This document shows, piece after piece, positions 16,618-24,689 of a stretch of 64,000 nucleotides of DNA; within the stretch, counting starts at the first letter, position 1, and each line of letters starts with the position of its first letter. Source of the stretch: Nannocystis sp. (lineage in GTDB: Bacteria > Myxococcota_A > Polyangia > Nannocystales > Nannocystaceae); the NCBI GenBank assembly GCA_016712315.1, contig JADJRG010000013.1:2640001-2704000 (forward strand), given 5' to 3'. Under the pieces are notes generated by a model that was given only the letters and a program-made list of their open reading frames with translations, was not told the origin of the DNA and did not search any database. The translations under genes were made by a program, and so were the position numbers.

Positions 16618-17925
16618 ATGGACGAGCGCTTTGATGTGGTGATCGTGGGCGCGGGCGTGTCGGGGGTGGGCTCGGCTTGCCAGCTCGGGCGCGCGCTGCC
16701 AGAGGCCTCCTACGTGCTGCTGGAGGGGCGTGAGGCGATCGGCGGGACTTGGGATCTCTTCCGCTACCCGGGGATCCGCTCCGACTCGGATATGTACACG
16801 TTCGGCTACTCGTTCGAGCCGTGGCCCGGCGATAAGTCGCTGGCGGACGGGGCGTCGATCCGCGAGTACGTGCAGGCGACGGCGCGGAAGTACGGGGTCG
16901 ACCCAAAGATCCGCTTCGGGCACCGGCTGGTCCGGGCGTCGTGGTCGAGCGTGGAGGGCTGCTGGACGCTGGAGGTGGCGCGCTCCGACGGCTCGACGAC
17001 GCGGATCCGGGCGAATTTTTTGTGGATGTGCACGGGGTACTATCGCTATGAAGCGGGCTATACGCCTCAGTTCGCGGGGATTGAGGGGTTTGGGGGGCAG
17101 GTGGTGCACCCGCAGCGTTGGCCCGAGGCGCTGGACTACCGCGGCAAAGAGGTGGTGGTGATCGGCAGCGGGGCGACGGCGATGACGCTGGTGCCGGCGA
17201 TGGCGAAGCAGGCGGGGCACGTGACGATGCTGCAGCGCTCGCCGACGTACGTGATGTCGCTGCCCGCGCGCGATAAGGTGGCGGCGGCGCTGCGGCGGGC
17301 GCTGCCGGCGCGGCTGGCGTATCGGCTGGTGCGCGCGAAGAACCTGGCGCTCGGGTCAGCCTTCTTTCAGGTGTGCCGGCGCCGCCCGGAGCAGGTGCGT
17401 CGCTGGCTCTTAGGACAGGTCCGCAGCAAGCTCGGCGAAGAGATGGTGGCGGCGTTCTCGCCGCGCTACAAGCCGTGGGACGAGCGGATGTGCTTCGTGC
17501 CGGATGATGATCTGTTCGTGGCGATCCGCGAGGGCAAGGCGTCGGTGGTGACAGACACGATCGAGCGCTTCGAGAAGGACGGGATCCGCCTACACGGCTC
17601 GGGGCGGGCGCTGAAGGCGGATATCGTGGTGACCGCGACGGGGCTAGAGCTGCTCTTCCTCGGCGGGGCCGCGCTGGTGGTCGACGGCGCGGCGGTGGAG
17701 CCGGCGTCGCGGATGGCGTACCGCGGGATGATGCTGAACGATGTGCCGAATATGGCGTTTATGGTGGGTTACACGAACGCGTCGTGGACGCTGCGGGTGG
17801 ACCTCGTGGCCGAGTATGTGTGCCGGCTGCTGCGCCACATGAAGGCGACTGGGGCGCACGAGGTGCGGCCTCGGCTGCGTGAACCTGCCCCGATCCAGTG
17901 GACACCCTCGATGAGTCGGAAGTAG
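16618..17925 (+). pseudogene. flavin-containing monooxygenase (EthA/Baeyer-Villiger-like), 5' part, cut by an IS element
   Basis: FAD Rossmann motif GAGVSGVG (residue 10), EAIGGTWDLFRYPGIRSDSD, and the NADPH motif GSGATAMTL. Residues up to about 423 are native; the last 13 (PAPIQWTPSMSRK region) are encoded by the left end of the IS, which supplies the stop at 17923. The missing C-terminus is found after the IS (19146-19341). Removing the element and one copy of a 3-bp target site restores the frame as LREPQRESVE. Start ATG 16618 has GGGAG at 16603-16607. Behind arsH it may have served arsenic or organic detoxification, which is inference. Confidence 0.85.
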
Positions 17926-17940
17926 AGAGGGTGCAAGGCC

Positions 17941-18234
17941 ATGAGCAAGAAGAAGAGACGAATTTTCACGCCGGAGCAGAAGGCCGAGGCGGTCAAGATC
18001 GTGAGGACCGCGGGCAAGCCAGTCGGGCAGGTTGCCCGCGAGATGGGCTTGACAGAGACCGCTCTGCGGAACTGGGTGAGGCAGGACGAGATTAACCGCA
18101 ACCCGAACCCGCAGGGACCGCTGACGACGGACGAGCGGGCCGAGCTCGCCCGGCTGCGCAAGGAGCTCAAACGGGTCGAGATGGAGCGAGATTTCTTAAA
18201 AAAAGCGGCGGCCTTCTTCGCCAGGGACACGTGA
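17941..18234 (+). CDS. IS3-family transposase OrfA
   Basis: 97 residues. N-terminal helix-turn-helix (RRIFTPEQKAEAVKIV, QVAREMGLTETALRNWVRQ) and a C-terminal leucine-zipper-like helix (LARLRKELKRVEMERDFLKKA). It binds the IS ends and regulates or joins OrfB. The stop overlaps the OrfB GTG by GTGA. Confidence 0.92.
   Translation: MSKKKRRIFTPEQKAEAVKIVRTAGKPVGQVAREMGLTETALRNWVRQDEINRNPNPQGPLTTDERAELARLRKELKRVEMERDFLKKAAAFFARDT
18198..18204 (+). promoter_or_regulatory. -1 programmed ribosomal frameshift site (A7) of the IS
   Basis: Seven A in the frame A_AAA_AAA near the end of orfA. A -1 slip enters the frame of orfB (SGGLLRQGHVSIFEV), giving the OrfAB fusion transposase typical of the IS3 family. 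Confidence 0.75.
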
Positions 18235-19120
18235 GCATCTTCGAGGTGATCGCGGCGGAGGAGGCCGACTTCCCGGTCAAGATGATGTGCGAGCTGCTCG
18301 AGGTCGCGAGGAGCGGCTACTACGCGTGGAAGGGGCGCGATCCCTGGAGAGGGCGAAGGAGAACGAGGCGTTGACCAAGGAGATCGAAGTGATCCACGGA
18401 GAGAGCAGGAAGACCTACGGCAGCCCGCGAATCCGCGAGGAGCTACGCGCACGCGGTCGCAAGGTCAGCCGCAAACGAGTGGCGAGGATCATGCGGCAGA
18501 AGGGCATCTACGGCCGCCAGAAGCGAAAATTCAGGAATACCACCGACTCGAACCATAAACACCCCGTGGCCGACAACGTCCTCGCTCGCAACTTCACCGT
18601 CGACAAGCCCGACAAGGTCTGGGTGGCCGACATCACGTACGTTTGGACCCTCGAGGGGTGGCTCTACCTGGCGGTGATCATCGACCTCTTCTCGCGCCGC
18701 GTCGTCGGCTGGTCGATGGCCGAACACATGCGCGCCGAGCTGGTCCAGGACGCGCTGAGGGCCGCCCTGGGGCATCGTGAGCGGTCGGAGGATGGGCTCC
18801 TCTTCCACTCGGACCGGGGCTCTCAGTACGCCGCGAACGACTACCGCGAGGCCCTGCGCGCGGCGGGCATCGAGTGCAGCATGAGCCGCAAGGGCGAGTG
18901 TTGGGACAACGCCGTCGCCGAGAGCTTCAACAGCACGCTCAAGACGGAGCTGGTCCACCGGACGATCTTCCTCTCGCGAGCGACCGCGAAGACGACGATT
19001 GCGGAGTGGATCGAAGTGTTCTATAACCGCCAGCGTCGCCACTCGACGATCGGATACTCAACCCCGGTCGCCTTCGAGGAGAGCTTCTACGCCGGGACAG
19101 TGGCGAAGCAGGCGGCATAA
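18231..19120 (+). pseudogene. IS3-family transposase OrfB, frameshifted
   Basis: DDE integrase core: VWADITYV (first D), HSDRGSQYAA (second D), ECWDNAVAESFNSTLK (E). The N-terminal part from GTG 18231 (VSIFEVIAAEEADFPVKMMC...SGYYAWKGR) is in a different frame from the catalytic part (SLERAKENEALTKEI onward). One missing base around 18336-18347 explains it: with one added base the join reads GRDPSERAKENEAL. Catalytic residues are intact but unreachable in frame. Either true decay or a sequencing error. Confidence 0.85.
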
Positions 19121-19145
19121 CCACGGTGTCCACTTTTTCGGGGCA

Positions 19146-19341
19146 ATCCCAGCGTGAGTCGGTGGAGGCGGCGCCGTTTATGGACCTGAGCTCGGGGTAC
19201 ATCCAGCGGGCGGTCGGTCGGCTGCCGCGGCAAGGGTCGAAGCCGCCGTGGCGGCTACGACAGAGCTATGTGCGCGAGCTGCTGGAGCTGCGGCGCTCGA
19301 AGGTGGAGGACCCAGCGCTGGAGTTTCGCCGGGGGTCTTGA
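19146..19341 (+). pseudogene. 3' remnant of the IS-interrupted flavin monooxygenase
   Basis: The frame right of the IS encodes PFMDLSSGYIQRAVGRLPRQ and PWRLRQSYVRELLELRR, the C-terminal signature of EthA-like Baeyer-Villiger monooxygenases (FxDLSxGYxQRxxxxLPxQG). It ends at TGA 19341. Together with 16618-17885 it would make a protein of about 485 residues, normal for the family. Confidence 0.85.
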
Positions 19342-19437
19342 GGCGGGCTCTCACCGCCGCCGAGGCGCGGGTAGAGGTGGCCTTGTCGCCAGGTTCGAAG
19401 CGCCTGCGATCGCGAGCGCGCCGCTCGAGACGCGGGG

Positions 19438-20889
19438 CTACTCGCCTTGGAGGCGCTGCATGGCGCGGGCGTGGGTGCGTTTGACGGTGGCGGGGCTGGT
19501 GTCGGGGGTGTCGGGGGCGCTGGGGGCGGCGATCATGGCCGTGGGTTGGGGCTGAGAGGGCTGGGGCGCGGGGCCGAGGGTGGGCAGGGCCTTGCGGAGC
19601 TTGATGAGGCCCTCGGCTTGGGCCTTGAGCTCGGGGTCGCTGAGCTTGATCGCGGCCCCGCGCGCTTCGGGTTCGGCGCGATCGAGGAGGGCGTTGGCGG
19701 CGGCGATCTGGCCTGACCTCGCGAGGGCGATCGCCTCGACGGTGGCGGCGTCGGCGAGGGCGCGGGCGATCTGACGCTCGACCTCTGGGTCGCGGCTGGC
19801 AGCGATGGCCGCAGGATCGGCGCTGGCGCGCGCAGCGACGAAGATCCGACGCTCCAGTGCGCCGGCGCCGACGACGGCGTCCTGAAAATTGAGCACCGCG
19901 TCGAGGAGCTCGAGGGTGACGCCGCCCTGGTGCGGGCCGACGCGCAGGCGGACGATGAGGTCGCGGGTGCTGCCCTCGCTGAGCTCGCCAAGGCCGAGCT
20001 GGAGGCCTCGGTTGGCCATCGCGGCGCCGCTGTGGCCGACGACGCCCTCGATCGTGACGCCAGGGCCGGGCAAGAGGGTGAGGGTAAGGTTCCGGGCGGC
20101 GAGCTGCTCGAGGCGCAGGACCTCATCGCGGAACACCGCAGCGACGGCGGCGCTGTCCTCGATGAAGTGAAATTTGCCGCCGGTGTGCTGGGCGAGGCCA
20201 GAGAGCAGGGTCTCGTCGTACTCGAGGCCGAGCCCGAAGGCGGTGACCGAGACGCGCATCGCGGCGGCTTGTTGGCTGAGGGCGGCGATCATGGAGGCGT
20301 CGTTGGGGACGCCGTCGCTGAGGAGGACGACGCGGTTGACGCCGTCGCTCAGGTAGCCGCGTTGGGCCTCGGCGAGGCCAGCAGCGAGGCCTGCGGCGAG
20401 GTCGGTGGTGCCGCGCGCGGTCATCTCGGCGATCCGCTGGTGGATGGCGTCGCGGCTGTCAGGGTCGATGATGGTGGCGGGCACGAGCACGTCGGCGCGG
20501 GAGTCGAAGGTGACGACGGCGAAGTGGTCGCCCTCCGCGAGGCCGTCGACGAGGGCGCGGGCGGCGGCGCGGGCGTCGGCGATCGCTCGACCCTCCATCG
20601 AGCCGGAGGTGTCCATGACGAGGACGACGCTGATCGGCGGGCGCTTGGCTCGCGCGAGCTCGGCGGCGTCGATGCGCAGGCGGACGCGCAGCTCGCTGGG
20701 GCTGTCGGCGGCGATCAGCTCCTGCGCGAGGGCGCTGGTGAGGCTGACCAGCGCTGGATCAGCGGCAGGGGCGACGGCGACGACGGGATCAGGGAGCTTG
20801 GTCGAGGTGACCTGCTTCTTGCAGCCGAGCGGCGCGGCGAGGCAGAGGGCGAGGAGTAAGGGCGAGAGCGTGGTGGTGCGGAGGATCAT
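19438..20889 (-). CDS. von Willebrand factor A domain lipoprotein
   Basis: 483 residues from ATG 20889. Signal peptide with lipobox APLGC; VWA domain about residues 80-250 with a complete MIDAS (DTSGSME, then TDLAAGL and LSDGVPND). The C-terminal half resembles the VIT/YfbK-like beta region and a helical tail rich in Ala. Such proteins bind ligands through a divalent cation on the cell surface or in the periplasm. An earlier in-frame ATG at 20958 exists but spoils the signal peptide. Divergent from the ferritin-like lipoprotein gene. Confidence 0.85.
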   Translation of the reverse strand: MILRTTTLSPLLLALCLAAPLGCKKQVTSTKLPDPVVAVAPAADPALVSLTSALAQELIAADSPSELRVRLRIDAAELARAKRPPISVVLVMDTSGSMEGRAIADARAAARALVDGLAEGDHFAVVTFDSRADVLVPATIIDPDSRDAIHQRIAEMTARGTTDLAAGLAAGLAEAQRGYLSDGVNRVVLLSDGVPNDASMIAALSQQAAAMRVSVTAFGLGLEYDETLLSGLAQHTGGKFHFIEDSAAVAAVFRDEVLRLEQLAARNLTLTLLPGPGVTIEGVVGHSGAAMANRGLQLGLGELSEGSTRDLIVRLRVGPHQGGVTLELLDAVLNFQDAVVGAGALERRIFVAARASADPAAIAASRDPEVERQIARALADAATVEAIALARSGQIAAANALLDRAEPEARGAAIKLSDPELKAQAEGLIKLRKALPTLGPAPQPSQPQPTAMIAAPSAPDTPDTSPATVKRTHARAMQRLQGE

Positions 20890-21071
20890 GGCTCGGTCGG
20901 TGCTTCGAGCCTGAAACGCGGGGCTGGTCAGGGCGCTTACACGGGCGCTGACGATCATCCGTGGGGCTCGACCTTGCGCGCCTCGCGATCGCGGACGATG
21001 AGGCGGAGGCCGGTCGAGGCGCTCGGAGCGTGGGGCTTGTGATGCTACGAGGAGGGGTGGATGATCGCCGG

Positions 21072-22145
21072 ATGATCCGCTCAGAGGTCTCGGTCGTCGC
21101 CCTGTCTTCGCTGTTCGCGGCGCTGCTCGCTGGCTGTGGTTCTACCGAGACGGGGTGCGAGGGCTATGAGCCGCAGGAGAACACCGTGCTGCTGGACCTG
21201 CCGCGGGCCGACTACGACGCGTTGAGGATGGGCGAGGCGACGACAGGTGGGTCGACGGCGGGGGAGACGACGACCGATGGTTCGACGTCGGACGGTTCGA
21301 CGACCAGCGATCCGACGGGGGGTGAGGGGCTCTCGGACGCGGAGATCTGCGCGCAGGTGTGTGCGGCGAACTACGGCGAGGCGCCGGTCTCTTGCTCGGT
21401 CGCGCCGAAGAAGGACGACCCGATGAACATGCTGGTGAGCTGCGTGTATCTGTCGATATGTATCGGCGGGCGCGGGCACGAGGGGGTGCGCTCGTGTGGC
21501 GCGGCGGCGGGTGTTGTCCTCAGCGGCGCAGCGGCGTGGTTGGCTCGCGCGACGCACGACGAGGGGGCCTCGGTGCGCGCGTTCGAGGCGCTGGCGCAGG
21601 AGCTGGCGGCCTTGGACGCGCCGGCCGAGCTGGTGGCGGCGCTGGAGGCGGCGGCTGTGGATGAGGTGCGGCACGCGGCGATGATGGGGGCGATCGGGGC
21701 GCGGTTCGCGGCGCCGGTGGTGGCGGTGGAATTTTCGGAGGTTGATCGCTCGCGGCCGCGCTCGCTGGTGGAGATCGCGGTCGAGAACGCGGCGGAGGGT
21801 TGTGTGCACGAGACGTGGGCGGCGCTGGTGGCCGCGCACCAGGGGCGCGCGGCGGGGTCGCCGGAGCTGCGCGTTCTTTTTGGGGAGATCGCTGGCGATG
21901 AGGCGCGGCACGCGGCGTTGGCGTGGGCGATCGATGGGTGGCTGGCGACGCGGTTGACGGCGGCGGAGCGGGCTCAGGTGGCGGAGGCGCGGCGCGCGGC
22001 GGTCGAGCGATTGTTGGCGGGGGCGCCGGAGCTGCTGTCTGCGGTCGACGCGGAGGGGCGGGCGCTGCTGGGTTTGCCTTCGGCGGCGGCGGCGCGCGGG
22101 CTGGCGCGCGGCTTGGACGCGGCGCTGTGGTCGGCGGCGGCTTGA
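21072..22145 (+). CDS. lipoprotein with a ferritin-like di-iron domain
   Basis: 357 residues. The lipobox LLAGC lies near residue 20, followed by a Thr/Gly/Ser linker, a short Cys segment (CAQVCAANYGEAPVSC) and a helical domain carrying two ferritin-like Glu/ExxH sets: VDEVRHAAMMG and GDEARHAALAW, each ending a helix pair with an upstream Glu (RAFEALAQE, GCVHETWAAL). That is the four-helix-bundle di-iron pattern. An exported lipid-anchored di-iron protein could detoxify peroxide or handle iron; the substrate is unknown. ATG 21072 is chosen because it starts the signal peptide. Confidence 0.8.
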   Translation: MIRSEVSVVALSSLFAALLAGCGSTETGCEGYEPQENTVLLDLPRADYDALRMGEATTGGSTAGETTTDGSTSDGSTTSDPTGGEGLSDAEICAQVCAANYGEAPVSCSVAPKKDDPMNMLVSCVYLSICIGGRGHEGVRSCGAAAGVVLSGAAAWLARATHDEGASVRAFEALAQELAALDAPAELVAALEAAAVDEVRHAAMMGAIGARFAAPVVAVEFSEVDRSRPRSLVEIAVENAAEGCVHETWAALVAAHQGRAAGSPELRVLFGEIAGDEARHAALAWAIDGWLATRLTAAERAQVAEARRAAVERLLAGAPELLSAVDAEGRALLGLPSAAAARGLARGLDAALWSAAA

Positions 22146-22153
22146 GCGCGGGC

Positions 22154-23041
22154 TCAGGGGCGGAGGAAGGCGAGCGCTCGAGCGTGAAGATCGGCGGGTG
22201 CCTCGAGGTGCAAAAAGTGGCCGTGGCCGGGGAGGACCTCGAGGGTGAGCGGGGCGCGGCTGGCGGCGGCGCTGCCGTGAAAGAGGCGGGGGCCGATGCA
22301 GCCGTCGTCTTCGCCGGCGAGCACGAGGGCGGGGACGGTGAGGGGCCGGTGGGCGAGCTCGAGGCTGCGGCGGAAGGAGGCGAGGTGGCGCGGGAGGAGG
22401 TGGCGGTAGTAGGCGAGGGCGGCAGCGGCGACGCCGGGGGCGGCGAAGAGGCGGCGCAGGGCGTCGCTGCGCGCGGGATCGATGGGGAGGCCAGGGCTCC
22501 AGTCGCGCCAGAGGCGGTCGATGAGGGCGTAGTTGTCGGCCTTGAGGCGGCGCTCAGCGAGGCCAGGGAGCTGAAAGAGGCCGATGTACCAGCTCCGCCG
22601 GAGCTGGCGAAGGTCGCTTGGGAGGTTCTTTAAAAAGATCGAGAGGGGCGGGACGGCGAGGGCGATGAGGCGGTCGATCCGCGAGGGAGCGAGGGCCGCG
22701 GCGGCGTAGGCAGCGATCGCGCCCCAGTCGTGGCCGATGATCGAGGCTCGGTCGGCGCCGAGGGCTTGGATCAGATCGAGGAGGTCGCGGCCGAGCTCGA
22801 CCAGGTCGTAGCAGCCGTCGACGGCGGGAGCAGAAGGGGCGTAACCGCGCAGGTAGGGGGCGACGGCCCAATAACCGGCGTCCGCGAGGGTCTTGAGGAG
22901 GGGGACGAAGGAGTGGGGGTGATCGGGGAAGCCGTGCTGGACGAGCACGAGCGGGCGCTGGCCTGCGGCGCTTCGTTCGGGCAAGCACTGCAAAAATGCG
23001 GCTCGGCGACCGCGGATCGTGAGCTCGTGGTGGGGGTGCAT
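22154..23041 (-). CDS. alpha/beta hydrolase, epoxide hydrolase/haloalkane dehalogenase-like
   Basis: 295 residues. Oxyanion motif HGFPDHPHS (about residue 36), nucleophile elbow GHDWGA (Asp nucleophile, about residue 104) and catalytic His in LPGHGHFLHLEAP near the C-terminus. Asp rather than Ser at the elbow points to epoxide hydrolase or dehalogenase chemistry; the HGxP motif favours epoxide hydrolase. Cap domain between about 130 and 230. No signal peptide, so cytoplasmic. The gene is 25 bp downstream of rlmE on the same strand and may be read from it. Confidence 0.85.
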   Translation of the reverse strand: MHPHHELTIRGRRAAFLQCLPERSAAGQRPLVLVQHGFPDHPHSFVPLLKTLADAGYWAVAPYLRGYAPSAPAVDGCYDLVELGRDLLDLIQALGADRASIIGHDWGAIAAYAAAALAPSRIDRLIALAVPPLSIFLKNLPSDLRQLRRSWYIGLFQLPGLAERRLKADNYALIDRLWRDWSPGLPIDPARSDALRRLFAAPGVAAAALAYYRHLLPRHLASFRRSLELAHRPLTVPALVLAGEDDGCIGPRLFHGSAAASRAPLTLEVLPGHGHFLHLEAPADLHARALAFLRP

Positions 23042-23066
23042 GCGCGTCGCCCGTGGAGGCGCTCGG

Positions 23067-23723
23067 CTAGGCTTCGCCTCCTGGGGCGGGCTCGTGGTCG
23101 GGGGCTTGGGCGGCGCGGGCGATGTTGGCGCGCAGGCCGCGGGCGACGAGGTACTGCTCCGAGCTGGTGACGCGGGTGTTTTTGGCGTGGTAGGGGCGGG
23201 CCTCTTGGAAGGCGCGGCGGATCGCGGCGATCAGCTCGGGGAAGCGGCCGCCTTGAAAGACTTTGACGACCATGTGACCGCCGGGGCGGAGGATCTTTTG
23301 GGCGATCTCCAAGGCGCGGAAGGCGAGCTCTTCGCTCCTCCACTTGTCGTTGTGGCGATCGCCGGTGGTCTGGGGGGCCATGTCGCTGAGCAGGACGTCG
23401 AAGCTGCGGTCGGTCGGCGGGACCCACTCGAAGACGTCCGCGACGATGGTGGTCGAGCCGGCGGGCAAGGCGATGGTGAGCGGGCGCAGGTCGACGCCGT
23501 AGAGCTGGCCGGTGGGGCCGACGCGCTGGGCGGCGTATTGCAGCCAGGAGCCGGGCCAGGCGCCGAGATCAATGACGCGGGCGCCGGGGCGAAAGAGGCC
23601 GAACTTGCGGTCGATCTCCTCGAGCTTGTACACCGCGCGCGCGGCGAAATTCTCGCGCTTGGCCCGGAGATAGGCGGGGTCGTGGCGCGCCGCTCGGTCT
23701 GAGAGTTTGGGCCTGGCAGGCAT
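23067..23723 (-). CDS. rlmE: 23S rRNA 2'-O-methyltransferase RlmE (FtsJ/RrmJ)
   Basis: 218 residues. Contains the K-D-K-E tetrad: K in AVYKLEEID, D in LLSDMAPQTTG, K in MVVKVFQGG and E in SSEQYLVA. AdoMet motif is VIDLGAWPGSWLQYA. It methylates U2552 (E. coli numbering) in the A-loop of 23S rRNA late in 50S assembly. Length is normal. It neighbours rplC, another 50S gene, on the same strand. Confidence 0.93.
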   Translation of the reverse strand: MPARPKLSDRAARHDPAYLRAKRENFAARAVYKLEEIDRKFGLFRPGARVIDLGAWPGSWLQYAAQRVGPTGQLYGVDLRPLTIALPAGSTTIVADVFEWVPPTDRSFDVLLSDMAPQTTGDRHNDKWRSEELAFRALEIAQKILRPGGHMVVKVFQGGRFPELIAAIRRAFQEARPYHAKNTRVTSSEQYLVARGLRANIARAAQAPDHEPAPGGEA

Positions 23724-23766
23724 GACGCGGCAGTGTAGCGCGGGCGCTCGGATCAGCTCGCGCTTG

Positions 23767-23832
23767 AAAAGGAACGGGAAAGGAAAAAAGAACGGAAAAA
23801 GAAAAAGAAAAAGAAAAAGAAAAAGAAAAAAC
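23767..23832. repeat. purine-rich GAAAAA tract
   Basis: A non-coding stretch of AAAAAG/GAAAAA units, five or more of them near perfect at 23795-23832, in a genome otherwise very GC-rich. On the minus strand it gives a long U-rich tail just after the rplC terminator hairpin, and it lies upstream of rlmE. Copy number may vary by slippage. Confidence 0.85.
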
Positions 23833-23856
23833 CGCCGGCGCGGTGGCTCGGCGGTC
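23825..23856 (-). terminator. intrinsic terminator of rplC
   Basis: On the minus strand CCGCC (23852 side) pairs with GGCGG (23833 side) around a GC-rich loop, followed by TTTTTT and then repeated CTTTTT units. It is about 30 bp after the rplC stop and should separate rplC from rlmE. Confidence 0.75.
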
Positions 23857-23883
23857 TGATCACCCCCGCGGGGGCGGGCGGCG

Positions 23884-24555
23884 TTAGGCCTTGTTCTTGC
23901 CGGCCCGGATCGCGGCCTTGACGGCGTGGCGGATCAGGACGTAGCCGTTGTTGGCGCCGGGGATCGCGCCGCGGACGAGGATGAGGCCCTGGTCGGCGAG
24001 CACCTTGGCGACCTTGAGGTTCTGCTGGGTGACGGTCTCGGCGCCCATGTGACCCGACATGCGCTTGCCGAGGTGGACGCGGCCGGGGGTCTTGCGGCAG
24101 CCGATCGAGCCGCCGTGGCGGAAGAACTCGTGCTGGCCGTGGGTGCGCTTCTCGCCGGCCATGTTGTGGCGCTTCATGACGCCTTGAAAGCCCTTGCCCT
24201 TGCTGGTGCCGGTGACGTCGACGAACTCGCCCTCATTAAAGATGCTGACGGGGACTTCGGCGCCGACGGGGTGCTGGGCCAAGACGGCGGCAGGCACGCG
24301 GAACTCGCGGACGCGGTAGCGGGGGGTGACGCCGGCGGCCTTAAAGTGGCCGAGCTCGGCCTTGGTCGCGCGGTGCTCCTTCTTCTCGCCGAACGCGAGC
24401 TGGACGGCGATGTAGCCGTCACGCTCGGCGGTGCGGTGGGCGGTGACTGCGTTGCCGCCCGCCGCGAGCACCGTGACGGGGACGCGCGTGCCGTCCTCGA
24501 GAAAGATCTGCGTCATTCCAATCTTCTTGGCGATCAGCCCAAGTTGCAGGTTCAT
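23884..24555 (-). CDS. rplC: 50S ribosomal protein L3, encoded alone
   Basis: 223 residues, full-length L3. Signatures: GMTQIFLEDG, VDVTGTSKGKGFQGVMKRH, HGGSIGCRKTPGRV and KRMSGHMG (with Gln-rich loop preceding). L3 nucleates 50S assembly and reaches the peptidyl transferase centre. It normally sits second in the S10 operon (rpsJ-rplC-rplD), but here no ribosomal protein gene lies on either side; it has its own promoter, leader and terminator. Whether a second copy exists elsewhere cannot be told from this window. Confidence 0.95.
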   Translation of the reverse strand: MNLQLGLIAKKIGMTQIFLEDGTRVPVTVLAAGGNAVTAHRTAERDGYIAVQLAFGEKKEHRATKAELGHFKAAGVTPRYRVREFRVPAAVLAQHPVGAEVPVSIFNEGEFVDVTGTSKGKGFQGVMKRHNMAGEKRTHGQHEFFRHGGSIGCRKTPGRVHLGKRMSGHMGAETVTQQNLKVAKVLADQGLILVRGAIPGANNGYVLIRHAVKAAIRAGKNKA

Positions 24556-24581
24556 CGGTCGGCCTTTTTTCTGCTGCTTTG

Positions 24582-24626
24582 CCCAACCCTCGTCTTCTCT
24601 AAGGTGAAGAAGAGAGGAGAATTGGG
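24582..24626 (-). promoter_or_regulatory. rplC leader hairpin, possible autoregulatory element
   Basis: In the transcript CCCAA/TTGGG, CTC/GAG and TCTTCT/AGAAGA pair in register around a nine-base loop, with small internal loops between the helices. It lies 26 bp before the rplC start. Ribosomal protein leaders often carry such autogenous control structures; this one has no established homologue that I recognise. Confidence 0.35.
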
Positions 24627-24659
24627 GCTCGTCACGGGCTCGGCCCGCGCGGGAGCGGG

Positions 24660-24689
24660 ACTATGGGCTATCTCGTCGTCAGCCGTCAA
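24660..24689 (-). promoter_or_regulatory. candidate rplC promoter
   Basis: On the minus strand TTGACG (24684-24689), an 18-bp spacer and CATAGT (24660-24665). The -35 overlaps the last codons of tatD. It predicts a leader of about 95 nt containing the hairpin. Confidence 0.5.

Larger units (their letters stand above)
17886..19145 (+). mobile_element. IS3-family insertion sequence (1260 bp)
   Basis: Terminal inverted repeats TGCCCCGA-NNN-AGTGGACACC (left, from 17886) and its complement (right, ending 19145), starting TG and ending CA. It carries orfA and orfB with a -1 slippery site between them. Target-site copies are ACC on the left and ATC on the right, one mismatch, and a 3-bp duplication is what restores the host reading frame. 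It is inserted in the monooxygenase gene. OrfB has a frameshift, so the copy is probably immobile unless helped in trans. Confidence 0.92.

Noticed and set aside
17880..19150. A clean identical target duplication of the IS
   Set aside because: The flanks (ACC and ATC) differ by one base; I report only a probable eroded 3-bp duplication.
10523..20000. A second copy of the tRNA-Asn 3' end as att site
   Set aside because: I looked for the last 15-20 bases of the tRNA downstream and found none, so island limits remain open.
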